Notes under the pieces: model-generated | The model's database searches: none | What the model was told of the DNA's origin: nothing | Seen by the model: only the letters and a program-made list of their open reading frames with translations | Assembly (NCBI RefSeq): GCF_900291985.1 | Contig: NZ_LT985980.1 | Location: 3,618,001-3,682,000 of the forward strand | DNA: 64,000 nt | Origin: Lysinibacillus timonensis | GTDB taxonomy: Bacteria; Bacillota; Bacilli; Bacillales_A; Planococcaceae | Reading direction: 5' to 3' | Made by a program: the position numbers and the translations under genes | In this document: one piece after another, positions 55,122-63,631 of the stretch | Layout of the letters: every line of letters begins with the position of its first letter | Position numbering within the stretch: the first letter of the stretch is position 1

Positions 55122-56243
55122 ATGATGGATACACTTATCCAAATTCGAAGAGACCTTCATCAAATACCAGAGCTTGGGTTTCAAGAATTTAAGACACAGA
55201 AATACCTACTTGATACTATCAATAGACTACCACAGGAGTATATTACGACAACAACTTGGAAAACAGGGATTGTTGTCTTTATAAACGGTAGTAATCCTAC
55301 AAAAACAATTGGTTGGCGTACTGATATTGATGGTCTCCCGATTATTGAGGAAACGGGTTTAGCGTTTGCGTCTACACATGATGGTAGAATGCATGCTTGT
55401 GGTCATGATTGCCATATGACAATAGCTTTAGGACTTGTAGAAGCATTTGCAATGAATCAACCTAAGCATAATGTTGTTATTTTATTTCAACCTGCAGAAG
55501 AAGGGCCTGGAGGAGCAGAACCGATGCTTCAATGGATGAAAGAGTCCCGCCCTGATCTTATACCAGATGAAATTTACGCACTTCATATCGCTCCTGAATA
55601 CCCAGTAGGAACAGTGGCAACGCGACCTGGTTTACTTTTTGCAAATACATCTGAACTATTTATTGATTTAAAAGGTAAAGGTGGACATGCAGCATATCCA
55701 CATAAAACGCGTGATATGACTGTAGCAACAGCAAATCTAATCTTACAATTACAAACAATCATTAGTCGAAACGTTGATCCGATGGAAAGTGCTGTTATTA
55801 CGATAGGAAAAATGACTTCCGGAACAGTACAAAACATTATTGCAGAAAATGCTAGACTAGAAGGCACAATTCGTACGCTTAATGCAAAGGCGATGAATGA
55901 AGTGAAACGCCGAATTGAAGCAGTTTGTGCAGGGATCGAGGCATCTTTCGAATGTTCTATATCAATTGATTATGGTTCTATGTATTACGAAGTAAATAAT
56001 AATGAAAAATGTGCGGATAAGTTATTATCTTTTGCAGAGCAATTCGAAGGATGTCATGCTGTAGTAAGTCCAGCCGCAATGACGGGTGAAGATTTTGGAT
56101 ATTTCTTAAAAGAAATTCCTGGGGCGCTTTTTTGGGCAGGAGCAAACTGTGAATATGGTTTACATCATTCAAAAATCTCTCCTGATGAACAACTACTACA
56201 AACTAATGTTCATTTTGTCGAACAATTTATTAGGTCTTTATAA
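55122..56243 (+). CDS. dapL: N-acetyldiaminopimelate deacetylase
   Basis: M20-family metallohydrolase removing the acetyl group from N-acetyl-LL-diaminopimelate. Metal-site motifs ACGHDCHM and [13 protein letters not shown], the dimerisation region [10 protein letters not shown] and the terminal GLHHSK are present. 373 residues. ATG 55122 or the next ATG, both after AAGAAGGTG. Operon partner of dapH. The DAP made is needed both for lysine and for the spore cortex, where lysine-type species still use DAP. Confidence 0.94.
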   Translation: MMDTLIQIRRDLHQIPELGFQEFKTQKYLLDTINRLPQEYITTTTWKTGIVVFINGSNPTKTIGWRTDIDGLPIIEETGLAFASTHDGRMHACGHDCHMTIALGLVEAFAMNQPKHNVVILFQPAEEGPGGAEPMLQWMKESRPDLIPDEIYALHIAPEYPVGTVATRPGLLFANTSELFIDLKGKGGHAAYPHKTRDMTVATANLILQLQTIISRNVDPMESAVITIGKMTSGTVQNIIAENARLEGTIRTLNAKAMNEVKRRIEAVCAGIEASFECSISIDYGSMYYEVNNNEKCADKLLSFAEQFEGCHAVVSPAAMTGEDFGYFLKEIPGALFWAGANCEYGLHHSKISPDEQLLQTNVHFVEQFIRSL

Positions 56244-56246
56244 GAG

Positions 56247-56283
56247 GAAATGTGAAGAAAACAATGTTTTCTTCACATTTTTA
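56247..56283. terminator. Bidirectional terminator, dapL/bdhA
   Basis: AAATGTGAAGAAAACA/TGTTTTCTTCACATTT, 16 perfect pairs, between two convergent genes. Confidence 0.92.
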
Positions 56284-56294
56284 ATTATCACTTA

Positions 56295-57065
56295 TTATTG
56301 AATTGTATAACCACCGTCTAAAACGACGGCTTGACCAGTCATACCTTTTGCTTCTTCACTTGCGATAAACATTACCAGATTCGAAACTTCGCTTACATCT
56401 AATAAACGTTTTTGTGGTACAAGTGGGTAAATGATTTCTTCTAATACATTGTCAACAGGGACGTTTCTAGTTTTTGCTAAATCTTGCATCTGATTACGAA
56501 CAAGCGGTGTATCAACGTATCCTGGACAAATGGCATTAACTGTGATTCCATCTGTTGCTGTTTCCAATGCAGCTACTTTTGTTAAACCGATGACACCATG
56601 CTTAGCTGAATTATAGGCGGCTTTCCCAGCAAATCCGACAAGACCATTAATCGATGCAATATTGATAATACGTCCAAAATTATTTTTTTTCATGTGTGGT
56701 AAAACGTGTTTTGTCATAATAAATGGTGCAGTTAACATGATCTTAATGAGTAATTCAAACCGTTCTGTTGGAAACTCCTCAATCATGGCAACATGTTGCA
56801 TGCCTGCATTATTTATTAAGATATCTATTTGACCGAATGTTTCTATGGTTGTATCTATTGTAGATATCATTTCATCTTCACTAGTGACATTACATTTAAC
56901 ACCAATAGCCCGTTCACCAAGGGATAATGCTGCTTTTTTTACTTTTTCTTCATTTATATCTGATAATACTATTCTTGCACCGTTTTGATATAGTGCTTTT
57001 GCAATTTCAAATCCAATACCTTGTGCTGAACCAGTAATAAGAGCAACTTTATTATGCACCAACAA
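56295..57065 (-). CDS. bdhA: 3-hydroxybutyrate dehydrogenase (SDR)
   Basis: Classical short-chain dehydrogenase. NAD site TGSAQGIGFE, NNAGMQH, catalytic Ser in NIASING and YNSAKHG (Tyr-x3-Lys), and CPGYVDTPLV, the stretch typical of D-3-hydroxybutyrate dehydrogenases. 256 residues. The start is TTG 57065 or the adjacent TTG/GTG; AGGAGGCGG lies upstream. It follows the GntP-family permease by 50 bases on the same strand, so the pair would import and oxidise 3-hydroxybutyrate to acetoacetate. Substrate is inferred from family and neighbour. Confidence 0.9.
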   Translation of the reverse strand: MLVHNKVALITGSAQGIGFEIAKALYQNGARIVLSDINEEKVKKAALSLGERAIGVKCNVTSEDEMISTIDTTIETFGQIDILINNAGMQHVAMIEEFPTERFELLIKIMLTAPFIMTKHVLPHMKKNNFGRIINIASINGLVGFAGKAAYNSAKHGVIGLTKVAALETATDGITVNAICPGYVDTPLVRNQMQDLAKTRNVPVDNVLEEIIYPLVPQKRLLDVSEVSNLVMFIASEEAKGMTGQAVVLDGGYTIQ

Positions 57066-57115
57066 AACCGCCTCCTAAAGGAAGAGTCGTAACAGATTAC
57101 GACTCTCAAAAATTA

Positions 57116-58453
57116 TTAAAGACCTAATCCAAGAGAGAATAAAATAATAGCAATAATTACACCAATGATTGGTGTTACTACAGTTGTTGCAGCAACAGAC
57201 CAATAAGCGTCTTTGTGTTTCTCTCCACAGACAGATTGAATTGTCGTAACAACGTAGCCATTATGTGGTAAGGAATCTAATGCACCAGATGAAATAGCAA
57301 CAACACGATGCAGAGCTTCTGTGTTAACGCCTGCCTCTATATAACCTGGAGCAATTAATGGTAGTGCAATTGATTGACCTCCTGAAGCAGAGCCTGTCAT
57401 CCCAGCAATAACAGAAACGGCAACTGCAGCACCAATTAATGGTGACCCAGGAATACTTGTCATTGCTTCAACCGCAACAGAGAAAGCAGGTACTGCCTTT
57501 GCAACGCCACCGAAACCAACTACTGCAGCAGTATTTCCAATAGCTACAATTGCTCCAAGTGTACCTTGTGAAACTGCTTCCCACGGGTTTTTAAAATACT
57601 TCCAGCTGACAATAAATGTCGCAATAATTCCACCTAATAATGCAAGAATTAACGCTGATTGTGCTAAATCATGATGGAAAATAAAAGATATAATTAAAAC
57701 TACGGCTAAAGGTACCATCGAAACAATGGGATTTGGTAAAGCACGAGAAGAATCGACTATTGGGTCTGTCTCACGAGCTACAAAACGTTCACCCTTATCT
57801 ACGGCTTTTTTAATGATTCGCTTTAGCCACCAGTAACCAAATACCGCCATAAACACAGCGACAATTAAACTGACTTCCCATCCTGCCAAATGATTTGTAC
57901 CTAAAAATTCTATTGGAATCCAGTTTTGAATTTCTGGTGAACCCGCAGAAGTCATAGTAAACGTAACCGATCCTAAAGCTAACGTGGCTGGGATAAAACG
58001 ACGTGGTAAATCTGCTTCTTTGAATAAAGAAATTGCCATTGGGTAAACAGCGAATGCTACAACGAAGAGTGAAACACCACCGTATGTCAAAATTGCACAG
58101 GCGATGACAATTGATAGGGTTGCATATTTCATCCCTAATTTATCGACGATAAATTTTGCAACGGCATCTGCCGCACCACTGTCTTCCATCACTTTTCCAA
58201 ACACAGCACCAAGTAAGAACATTAAATACCAGGACATAATGAAGCCTGTAAAACCGGTCATATAACTAGTAACAAAGTTTGCAACCCCTTCTTCTGCAAG
58301 TTGTGGGAATAGCGGCATTCCTGATAATATTGCAACAAATAAAGCAGAGATGGGACCTACGATAATAATATTGACACCTTTCATAGTTAACCAAATTAGT
58401 AGAACAAGACCACCGATAAGTCCGATCATACTCAAAATTGTACTTGCATCCAT
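57116..58453 (-). CDS. GntP-family permease
   Basis: 445 residues with 12-14 membrane helices; gluconate/H+ symporter family (GntP), whose members also carry 3-hydroxybutyrate and other hydroxy acids. Seen: MSWYLMFLLGAVFGKVMEDSGAADAVA, GGVSLFVVAFAVYPMAI, the GMTGSASGGQSIALPLIAP segment and SSGALDSLPHNGYVVTT. ATG 58453 has AAAGGGGG upstream. First gene of the permease-bdhA operon; the 400 bases before it hold a cre-like site and three dyads next to the divergent-end regulator gene. Confidence 0.92.
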   Translation of the reverse strand: MDASTILSMIGLIGGLVLLIWLTMKGVNIIIVGPISALFVAILSGMPLFPQLAEEGVANFVTSYMTGFTGFIMSWYLMFLLGAVFGKVMEDSGAADAVAKFIVDKLGMKYATLSIVIACAILTYGGVSLFVVAFAVYPMAISLFKEADLPRRFIPATLALGSVTFTMTSAGSPEIQNWIPIEFLGTNHLAGWEVSLIVAVFMAVFGYWWLKRIIKKAVDKGERFVARETDPIVDSSRALPNPIVSMVPLAVVLIISFIFHHDLAQSALILALLGGIIATFIVSWKYFKNPWEAVSQGTLGAIVAIGNTAAVVGFGGVAKAVPAFSVAVEAMTSIPGSPLIGAAVAVSVIAGMTGSASGGQSIALPLIAPGYIEAGVNTEALHRVVAISSGALDSLPHNGYVVTTIQSVCGEKHKDAYWSVAATTVVTPIIGVIIAIILFSLGLGL

Positions 58454-58660
58454 ATAAAAACCCCCTTTAAAAATATTGTTATTTCTCCAAGAAAACTACT
58501 AATGAGATTGATTGAAAAATAAGTGCAGATGACTTTTGAATCTGATTAATAAATTACTTTGTATACCCCCCTTATACTTTTTACTTTGTAACCGGTTGTA
58601 AAAATTTGAACAAGCAGATTGTAAATACTGATATAAGCCGGGTGATGATGAATTCATAAA

Positions 58661-58674
58661 AAAAAGCGCTTACA
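58661..58674 (-). promoter_or_regulatory. cre-like CcpA site
   Basis: AAAAAGCGCTTACA on the plus strand fits the cre consensus TGWAANCGNTNWCA at about 12 of 14 positions. It lies about 210 bases before the permease gene, consistent with carbon catabolite control of hydroxybutyrate use. The promoter itself could not be identified. Confidence 0.55.
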
Positions 58675-58748
58675 TAGTTATCGAAATGATTAATCCACTA
58701 TATGCAGTATGCTGTGTCAAAAATGTGAAGCGTATGGAAGGGGGATAT

Positions 58749-58846
58749 TCCGAAAAATCGGAATATTTTAATAGAATAGATTGAAATTAAAGGCTAAAAA
58801 GAAGAAAAGAAATCCAGTATTCTGGAATTGTGTCCGAAATACTGGA
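58749..58846 (-). promoter_or_regulatory. Three matching 14-bp dyads
   Basis: TCCGAAAAATCGGA (58749-58762), TCCAGTATTCTGGA (58813-58826) and TCCGAAATACTGGA (58833-58846) share the pattern TCC-N8-GGA with variable inner arms. Centres are 64 and 20 bp apart, near whole helical turns. They lie between the Fis-type regulator gene and the operon it probably controls. The right-hand two can also pair with each other as a hairpin after the regulator stop, so a terminator role is an alternative. Confidence 0.55.
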
Positions 58847-58853
58847 ATTTAGG

Positions 58854-60197
58854 TCATAAGTTGTGTTTTTTTATTTTTTCATAGAGGGTAGATCGACTAA
58901 TTCCAAGTTTTTTAGCAATCTTTAGCTTATCTGTTTCATTTTCAAGATGTTCTTGTAATATTTGTCCTTCTATATGAAACAACATTTCCTCCAGAGTGCC
59001 TGTATTTCGTAATAAATTAGTTTTGTAACGCCGAATGTGAAGTGGCAAAGTATCCTCTGTAATTTGGTCGCTATCGGTTAAAGATAACAAAGCTTGTAGA
59101 ACATTTTGTAGTTCTCTTACATTTCCTGGCCATTCATAGTGTTGAAGTATCCACCAAGCTTTACGATGAATTTTAATACCTCGTCTACCAGCTTCAGAGC
59201 TGAATTTTGCCATAAATGTTTGGATTAGTTCTGGGAGATCATCGATTCGTTCACGGAGAGGTGGTATTTTTAATGTAATTGCTTGAATTCTATAAAATAG
59301 ATCTTCTCGAAAGAGCTTTGCTTTTACTTGCTCAGCAAGAGATATGTTCGAACTCATAATGAATCGAATATCAATGGGTATTTCTTCATGGTAGCCATAT
59401 GGTAGAATTTTTCCTTCTTGTATAACTTTAAGTAATTTAGCTTGAAGCGTTAGAGGGAGCTCATTGATTTCTTTAATAAGGAGTGTTCCACCGTTTGCTT
59501 GCTGAATTCTTCCTTTCTTTAGTCTTTGTTCGGAATCAATCCACTTACCAAATAGTTCCTCTTCTAATAGCTCTTTCGGTATAGTAGAACAGTTAAATTT
59601 AACGAAGTCACTATCAGCTCTCTCAGACAGAACATGTATACTATGTGCTAACATTTCTTTACCCGTACCTATTTCACCTTCGATTAAGACAGGCAGTTTT
59701 GTAGGGGCAATCATCGTAATGGTTTCTTTTATTTTTCGAATTGATATAGAGGAGCCTTTAATATCAGACAAACTATAAAATGAGTCTCGATACTGTTTAT
59801 TAAATGATTCAATTTGAACCATCGATTGGCGTACTTGAGAACTTAGTTTTTTCCAATCATTCAAATCACGAAACATAACACTACCAAACGCCCCTTTAAT
59901 TTCACCGTTAATAATAATTGGTACACGGTTTGGAAGCATATATGTCCCTTTAATATAATGAGGGGAGGCAATATCTGCAGTTCCTTTTTCCATCACATGG
60001 TGCATTTGTGTATTTTCAATTACCTCAGTTATATGCCTACCAATAACGTCCTCACGCTTTACTTCTAAAAAGTTACAATATTCATGATTGATATACAGTA
60101 TTTTTGCATTACGGTCTACTACGACAAACCATTTAAAAGAAGTTTCTAATATTTGCTCAAGAATAGGAATAGGGATATTTTCAATCCAATTTTTCAT
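58854..60197 (-). CDS. Degenerate enhancer-binding-protein-like regulator (PAS-AAA-Fis)
   Basis: 447 residues: PAS domain (about 15-115), AAA+ sigma-54-type core (about 145-370) and Fis-type helix-turn-helix (about 424-445, KLKIAKKLGISRSTLYEKIKK). Walker A GEIGTGKE (174-181) and FREDLF with the Arg finger are kept. But the GAFTGA loop is missing: after ELFG the chain reads KWIDSEQRLKKGR (218-230), shorter than normal. Walker B is TLLIKEI instead of TLFLDEI. So sigma-54 activation and ATP hydrolysis are doubtful. I see no -24/-12 promoter nearby. It may act as a sigma-A-type regulator, like TyrR. ATG 60197. Confidence 0.9.
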   Translation of the reverse strand: MKNWIENIPIPILEQILETSFKWFVVVDRNAKILYINHEYCNFLEVKREDVIGRHITEVIENTQMHHVMEKGTADIASPHYIKGTYMLPNRVPIIINGEIKGAFGSVMFRDLNDWKKLSSQVRQSMVQIESFNKQYRDSFYSLSDIKGSSISIRKIKETITMIAPTKLPVLIEGEIGTGKEMLAHSIHVLSERADSDFVKFNCSTIPKELLEEELFGKWIDSEQRLKKGRIQQANGGTLLIKEINELPLTLQAKLLKVIQEGKILPYGYHEEIPIDIRFIMSSNISLAEQVKAKLFREDLFYRIQAITLKIPPLRERIDDLPELIQTFMAKFSSEAGRRGIKIHRKAWWILQHYEWPGNVRELQNVLQALLSLTDSDQITEDTLPLHIRRYKTNLLRNTGTLEEMLFHIEGQILQEHLENETDKLKIAKKLGISRSTLYEKIKKHNL

Positions 60198-60351
60198 TGA
60201 TTCACCTCTACTATTAATAGTCTTATTAGAGTTGTAATACTGATTAGTTTAGTTTATGAGAGTTCAAGTGAGTAAGATGACAAATAGAATCTGTAGGGGG
60301 ATTACACGGCTGATATCTTGGAGAAATGGATTTATTGGAGATAATACAAGA

Positions 60352-60390
60352 AAGGGTAGTAGTATATTTATTATTTTATACTACTACCCA
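60352..60390 (-). terminator. Terminator of the MFS gene
   Basis: GGGTAGTAGTATA/TATACTACTACCC, 13 perfect pairs, then TTTCTTGT on the minus strand. Confidence 0.85.
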
Positions 60391-60412
60391 TATTAGAGTT
60401 ATTAAATGTTAC

Positions 60413-61609
60413 CTATTCAGCACGCATTAAAGAAGGAGCCTTTTTACGTGTCCAACCATATGCTAAAGCAAAACAACTGAGTAAAATAATCGCTCCTAAA
60501 ATAAATGGTGAGGACATTCTCCAATCTAGGAGAATCCCCGCTAAAGCAGGGCCAATCATGTTCCCCAAGCTCATGTATGCATTATTCATACCTGCTGCAA
60601 ATCCTTGCTCTTGACCGGCAAACTTCGATATTAATGTATTAACAGCAGGGCGTATGAAGACTGTAGCAATTTGGAAGAGGGTTGCAACCGTTAGGATAAC
60701 AAAGAACCCATTTACAAAAATCATTAATATCATCATAATCGCCGCGACAACTAAATTAATTAAAATGACTTTCATCTCGCCATATCGTTTAAACAAGTTA
60801 TCAATAATAAACATTTGAAGGATAACTCCAACAAACCCACCAATTGTTATAACGATCGCAATTTCTGTTGGTGAATAAGCAAACCTATATGTTAAGAACA
60901 TAGAAAGGGTCGATTGGAAATTAGCAATACCAAAACTAAATGTGAAAACAACAACTAGTAATACAAAATATGATGTATGTACAGAACGTACTAATTGCTT
61001 AATTAAATTTTCGCGTTTTCCTGGAACTGCAGCTCCACTTTGTGTTTGAGGTTTTATGTTCGGTAATATGATGAAAGTTAATAACGCGGCTATTAGCGCC
61101 ACAATACCTGATGCAAAGAATGGGAAATGCAAATTCACGGTTGCTAAAAAACCGCCAAATCCGGGTCCAATCATAAATCCTAAAGAAATCGCAGCACCTA
61201 TTAACCCCATACCTTTACCGCGTTCTTCTATAGTAGTTATATCAGCGACATAAGCCATAATTGGTGGCATAATAAATGCTGCTCCTACACCTGTTAAGAA
61301 ACGAGATACAAAAAGTATCCATACTTCTGTAGCTAGACCAAAAAGAATTTGCGATATTCCATATACAATCAACCCAGAAATAATAAAGAATTTTCGACCA
61401 TATCGGTCTGATAAATCACCAGCAAGTGGAGATAATAGAAATTGGGCAAGTGCAAAAAAAGCAATTAAAAACCCGAGTACTTGGCCACCTACACCAAATA
61501 TCTCGAGATAAGATGGTAGAACCGGAATAATGATTCCTATGCCACCCATTGTAATAAACATATTGAACATTAAAATGATGATAGCAATTTTTTTCATTTT
61601 TTGTGACAT
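60413..61609 (-). CDS. MFS multidrug exporter, NorA/Bmr-like
   Basis: 398 residues with 12 membrane helices; drug:H+ antiporter family DHA1. Motif A appears as GDLSDRYGRKFF, and motif C as GFMIGPGFGGFL in helix 5, the antiporter signature. I begin at ATG 61609, with GAGGAAGG nine bases upstream; the frame extends ten codons further without a better site. Resembles NorA/Bmr/Blt proteins, so efflux of cationic or hydrophobic compounds is expected; the substrate is unknown. Single gene. Confidence 0.9.
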   Translation of the reverse strand: MSQKMKKIAIIILMFNMFITMGGIGIIIPVLPSYLEIFGVGGQVLGFLIAFFALAQFLLSPLAGDLSDRYGRKFFIISGLIVYGISQILFGLATEVWILFVSRFLTGVGAAFIMPPIMAYVADITTIEERGKGMGLIGAAISLGFMIGPGFGGFLATVNLHFPFFASGIVALIAALLTFIILPNIKPQTQSGAAVPGKRENLIKQLVRSVHTSYFVLLVVVFTFSFGIANFQSTLSMFLTYRFAYSPTEIAIVITIGGFVGVILQMFIIDNLFKRYGEMKVILINLVVAAIMMILMIFVNGFFVILTVATLFQIATVFIRPAVNTLISKFAGQEQGFAAGMNNAYMSLGNMIGPALAGILLDWRMSSPFILGAIILLSCFALAYGWTRKKAPSLMRAE

Positions 61610-61711
61610 TGATGTACACCTTCCTCTCAAAATGCCCATTATTTACAAATAAATCGGTATTTTATAGCTTACCACATTGTACACAGTAACACTAGATATT
61701 TATCGTTAAGA

Positions 61712-61749
61712 AAAACCATATCCGCCCAAAGTATGAGTAGATATGGTTT
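61712..61749 (-). terminator. Terminator of the pot operon
   Basis: Minus strand: AAACCATATC/GATATGGTTTT around a 17-base loop, followed by TTCTT, nine bases after the potD stop. Confidence 0.78.
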
Positions 61750-61757
61750 AATAGTTT

Positions 61758-62834
61758 CTATCTAATAGACATTTTAAACTCTAAGAAGTATTCATTGTAT
61801 TTACCGAGCCATTCGAGCCCTAGGTTTTCATATACTTCTAATTTTTCTCTTAGTTCTTCATTAGGATAGAAGTGTTCATCTTCTATCACTTCCGGATCCA
61901 TTAATTCTGTTGCAGCTGCGTTTGGAGTTGAATATCCGACATAATCATTATTTTGTGCAGAAACTTCTGCATCTAACATGAAATTTATAAAAGCATGTGC
62001 TCCATCGATATTTGCTGCTGTTTTTGGAATGACAAAGCTATCGAACCATAAGTTAGAACCCTCTTTTGGAACAGCAAAATTCAGTTCTTCATTTTCCCAC
62101 ATCATATCCGCGGCTTGACCAGACCATGTTAAGGCGACTGCAGCCTCATTATTAATCATTAATGGTGTAATTTCATCACCAATAATAGCTTTAATGTTTG
62201 GAGATAATGAGATTAATTTTTCCGTTGCTTGTCGTAAAAGGGCATCATCTTTTGCATTTAAGGATTCACCAAGTGAATTTAAACCCATTCCCATCACTTC
62301 ACGTGCACCATCTACTAAGAAAACTTTTCCTTGTAGTGTAGGGTCCCATAAATCTTCCCAAGATTCAAATGTTAAATGATCTTCAATTAAGCTTGGATTG
62401 AAAACAACTCCAACAGTTCCCCAAAAATAGGGAATTGTATATTGGTTTCCTGGATCAAAGGGTAAGTCTAAAAAATACGGGTCGATATTTTTCATATTTG
62501 GTAGTTTAGAATGATCTAATGGAATTAATAGGTCTTCTTCTATCATCATTTCGACCATATATTCGGATGGTACAGCAACATCATATGCTGAGCCACCTTG
62601 TTGAACTTTTGTCAACATCGCTTCGTTCGAATCAAATGTTTCGTAAATTACTTTAATACCAGTTTCCTCTGTAAACTGATCTAATAATTCAGGGTCAATG
62701 TACTCTCCCCAGTTATAAACTGTTATCGTATCACTACTACTTTGTGAACCACCTACTTCTAGTTGATTTGCTGCGAAGAAGAGGAGGGTACAAACAACGA
62801 TAATAGCAACTGTTGTTTGAATTAATGATTTCAT
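61758..62834 (-). CDS. potD: Spermidine/putrescine-binding protein PotD
   Basis: Extracytoplasmic polyamine-binding subunit of an ABC importer. 358 residues; mature domain starts with TITVYNWGEYIDPELLDQF and has the family residues in EYMVEMM, PYFWGTVGVVFNP and WFDSFVIPK. The N-terminal helix (about 8-24) is followed by AANQLEVGG, with no lipobox Cys at its end; the one Cys (residue 15) is inside the helix. So it is probably held by an uncleaved anchor instead of a lipid, or cleaved by another peptidase. Overlaps potC by four bases. Confidence 0.94.
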   Translation of the reverse strand: MKSLIQTTVAIIVVCTLLFFAANQLEVGGSQSSSDTITVYNWGEYIDPELLDQFTEETGIKVIYETFDSNEAMLTKVQQGGSAYDVAVPSEYMVEMMIEEDLLIPLDHSKLPNMKNIDPYFLDLPFDPGNQYTIPYFWGTVGVVFNPSLIEDHLTFESWEDLWDPTLQGKVFLVDGAREVMGMGLNSLGESLNAKDDALLRQATEKLISLSPNIKAIIGDEITPLMINNEAAVALTWSGQAADMMWENEELNFAVPKEGSNLWFDSFVIPKTAANIDGAHAFINFMLDAEVSAQNNDYVGYSTPNAAATELMDPEVIEDEHFYPNEELREKLEVYENLGLEWLGKYNEYFLEFKMSIR

Positions 62835-63631
62835 TCTTGCACCTCCGCGACACTTGCTTTCTGGCGTCTAGTTACAAAGTAATATCCAACAACTATGAAG
62901 ACAGTTACGATGAAGATTATCCCTGAAATAGCATTAACCGTTAATGTAATACCTGCACGTGCCATAGAATAAATCTCGACGGATAATGTAGAGAACCCGT
63001 TTCCGGTTACAAAAAACGTTACAGCAAAATCATCTAACGAATATGTTAAAGCCATGAAAAATCCCGCAAAAATCCCTGGTTTAATGTAAGGAATAATTAC
63101 TCTTGTCATTACATCGCGTTTTGTAGCTCCTAAGTCTTGAGCAGCATCAATCAGTGAAGTATTCATTTCTAATAATTTAGGTAGAACCATTAATACAACG
63201 ATTGGGATGCTAAAGGCAATATGAGAAATTAATACGGAAGCAAATCCAAGTTTAACGCCAATCATTGTAAATAAGATTAGGAAACTAGCCCCAATCACAA
63301 CGTCTGGGCTTACAATTAATACGTTGTTTAGAGAGAGTAACGTATTACGCATTTTTTTATTTTTTAAAGAAACAATTCCAATTGCACCCAATGTACCGAT
63401 TATTGTTGCAATCAATCCTGATAATAATGCAATGAGAACCGTATTAATTAATATAACAATTAATCTAGAATCCTCAAAAACAGCTTGGTAATGTTCTAAA
63501 GTAAAAGATTCAAAGTTACTCATCGTGCCACCACTATTGAATGAATAAAATATTAAATAAAAGATAGGCGCGTATAAAACGATAAAGACAGTTGCTAAAT
63601 AGAGCTTAGATAATGACGACAATTTTTTCAT
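62831..63631 (-). CDS. potC: Spermidine/putrescine permease PotC
   Basis: Inner-membrane subunit of the polyamine ABC importer, 266 residues, six membrane helices. The EAA loop contacting the ATPase appears as DAAQDLGATKRDVMTRVIIPYIKPGI (EAA-x3-G pattern). ATG 63631 overlaps the potB stop (ATGA); its end overlaps potD. Order potB-potC-potD, read right to left, with potA expected beyond the window. Confidence 0.95.
   Translation of the reverse strand: MKKLSSLSKLYLATVFIVLYAPIFYLIFYSFNSGGTMSNFESFTLEHYQAVFEDSRLIVILINTVLIALLSGLIATIIGTLGAIGIVSLKNKKMRNTLLSLNNVLIVSPDVVIGASFLILFTMIGVKLGFASVLISHIAFSIPIVVLMVLPKLLEMNTSLIDAAQDLGATKRDVMTRVIIPYIKPGIFAGFFMALTYSLDDFAVTFFVTGNGFSTLSVEIYSMARAGITLTVNAISGIIFIVTVFIVVGYYFVTRRQKASVAEVQE

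Noticed and set aside
58454-58853. A sigma-54 (-24/-12) promoter for the permease operon
   Set aside because: No GG-N10-GC pair of acceptable quality on the minus strand; this also fits the loss of GAFTGA in the adjacent regulator.
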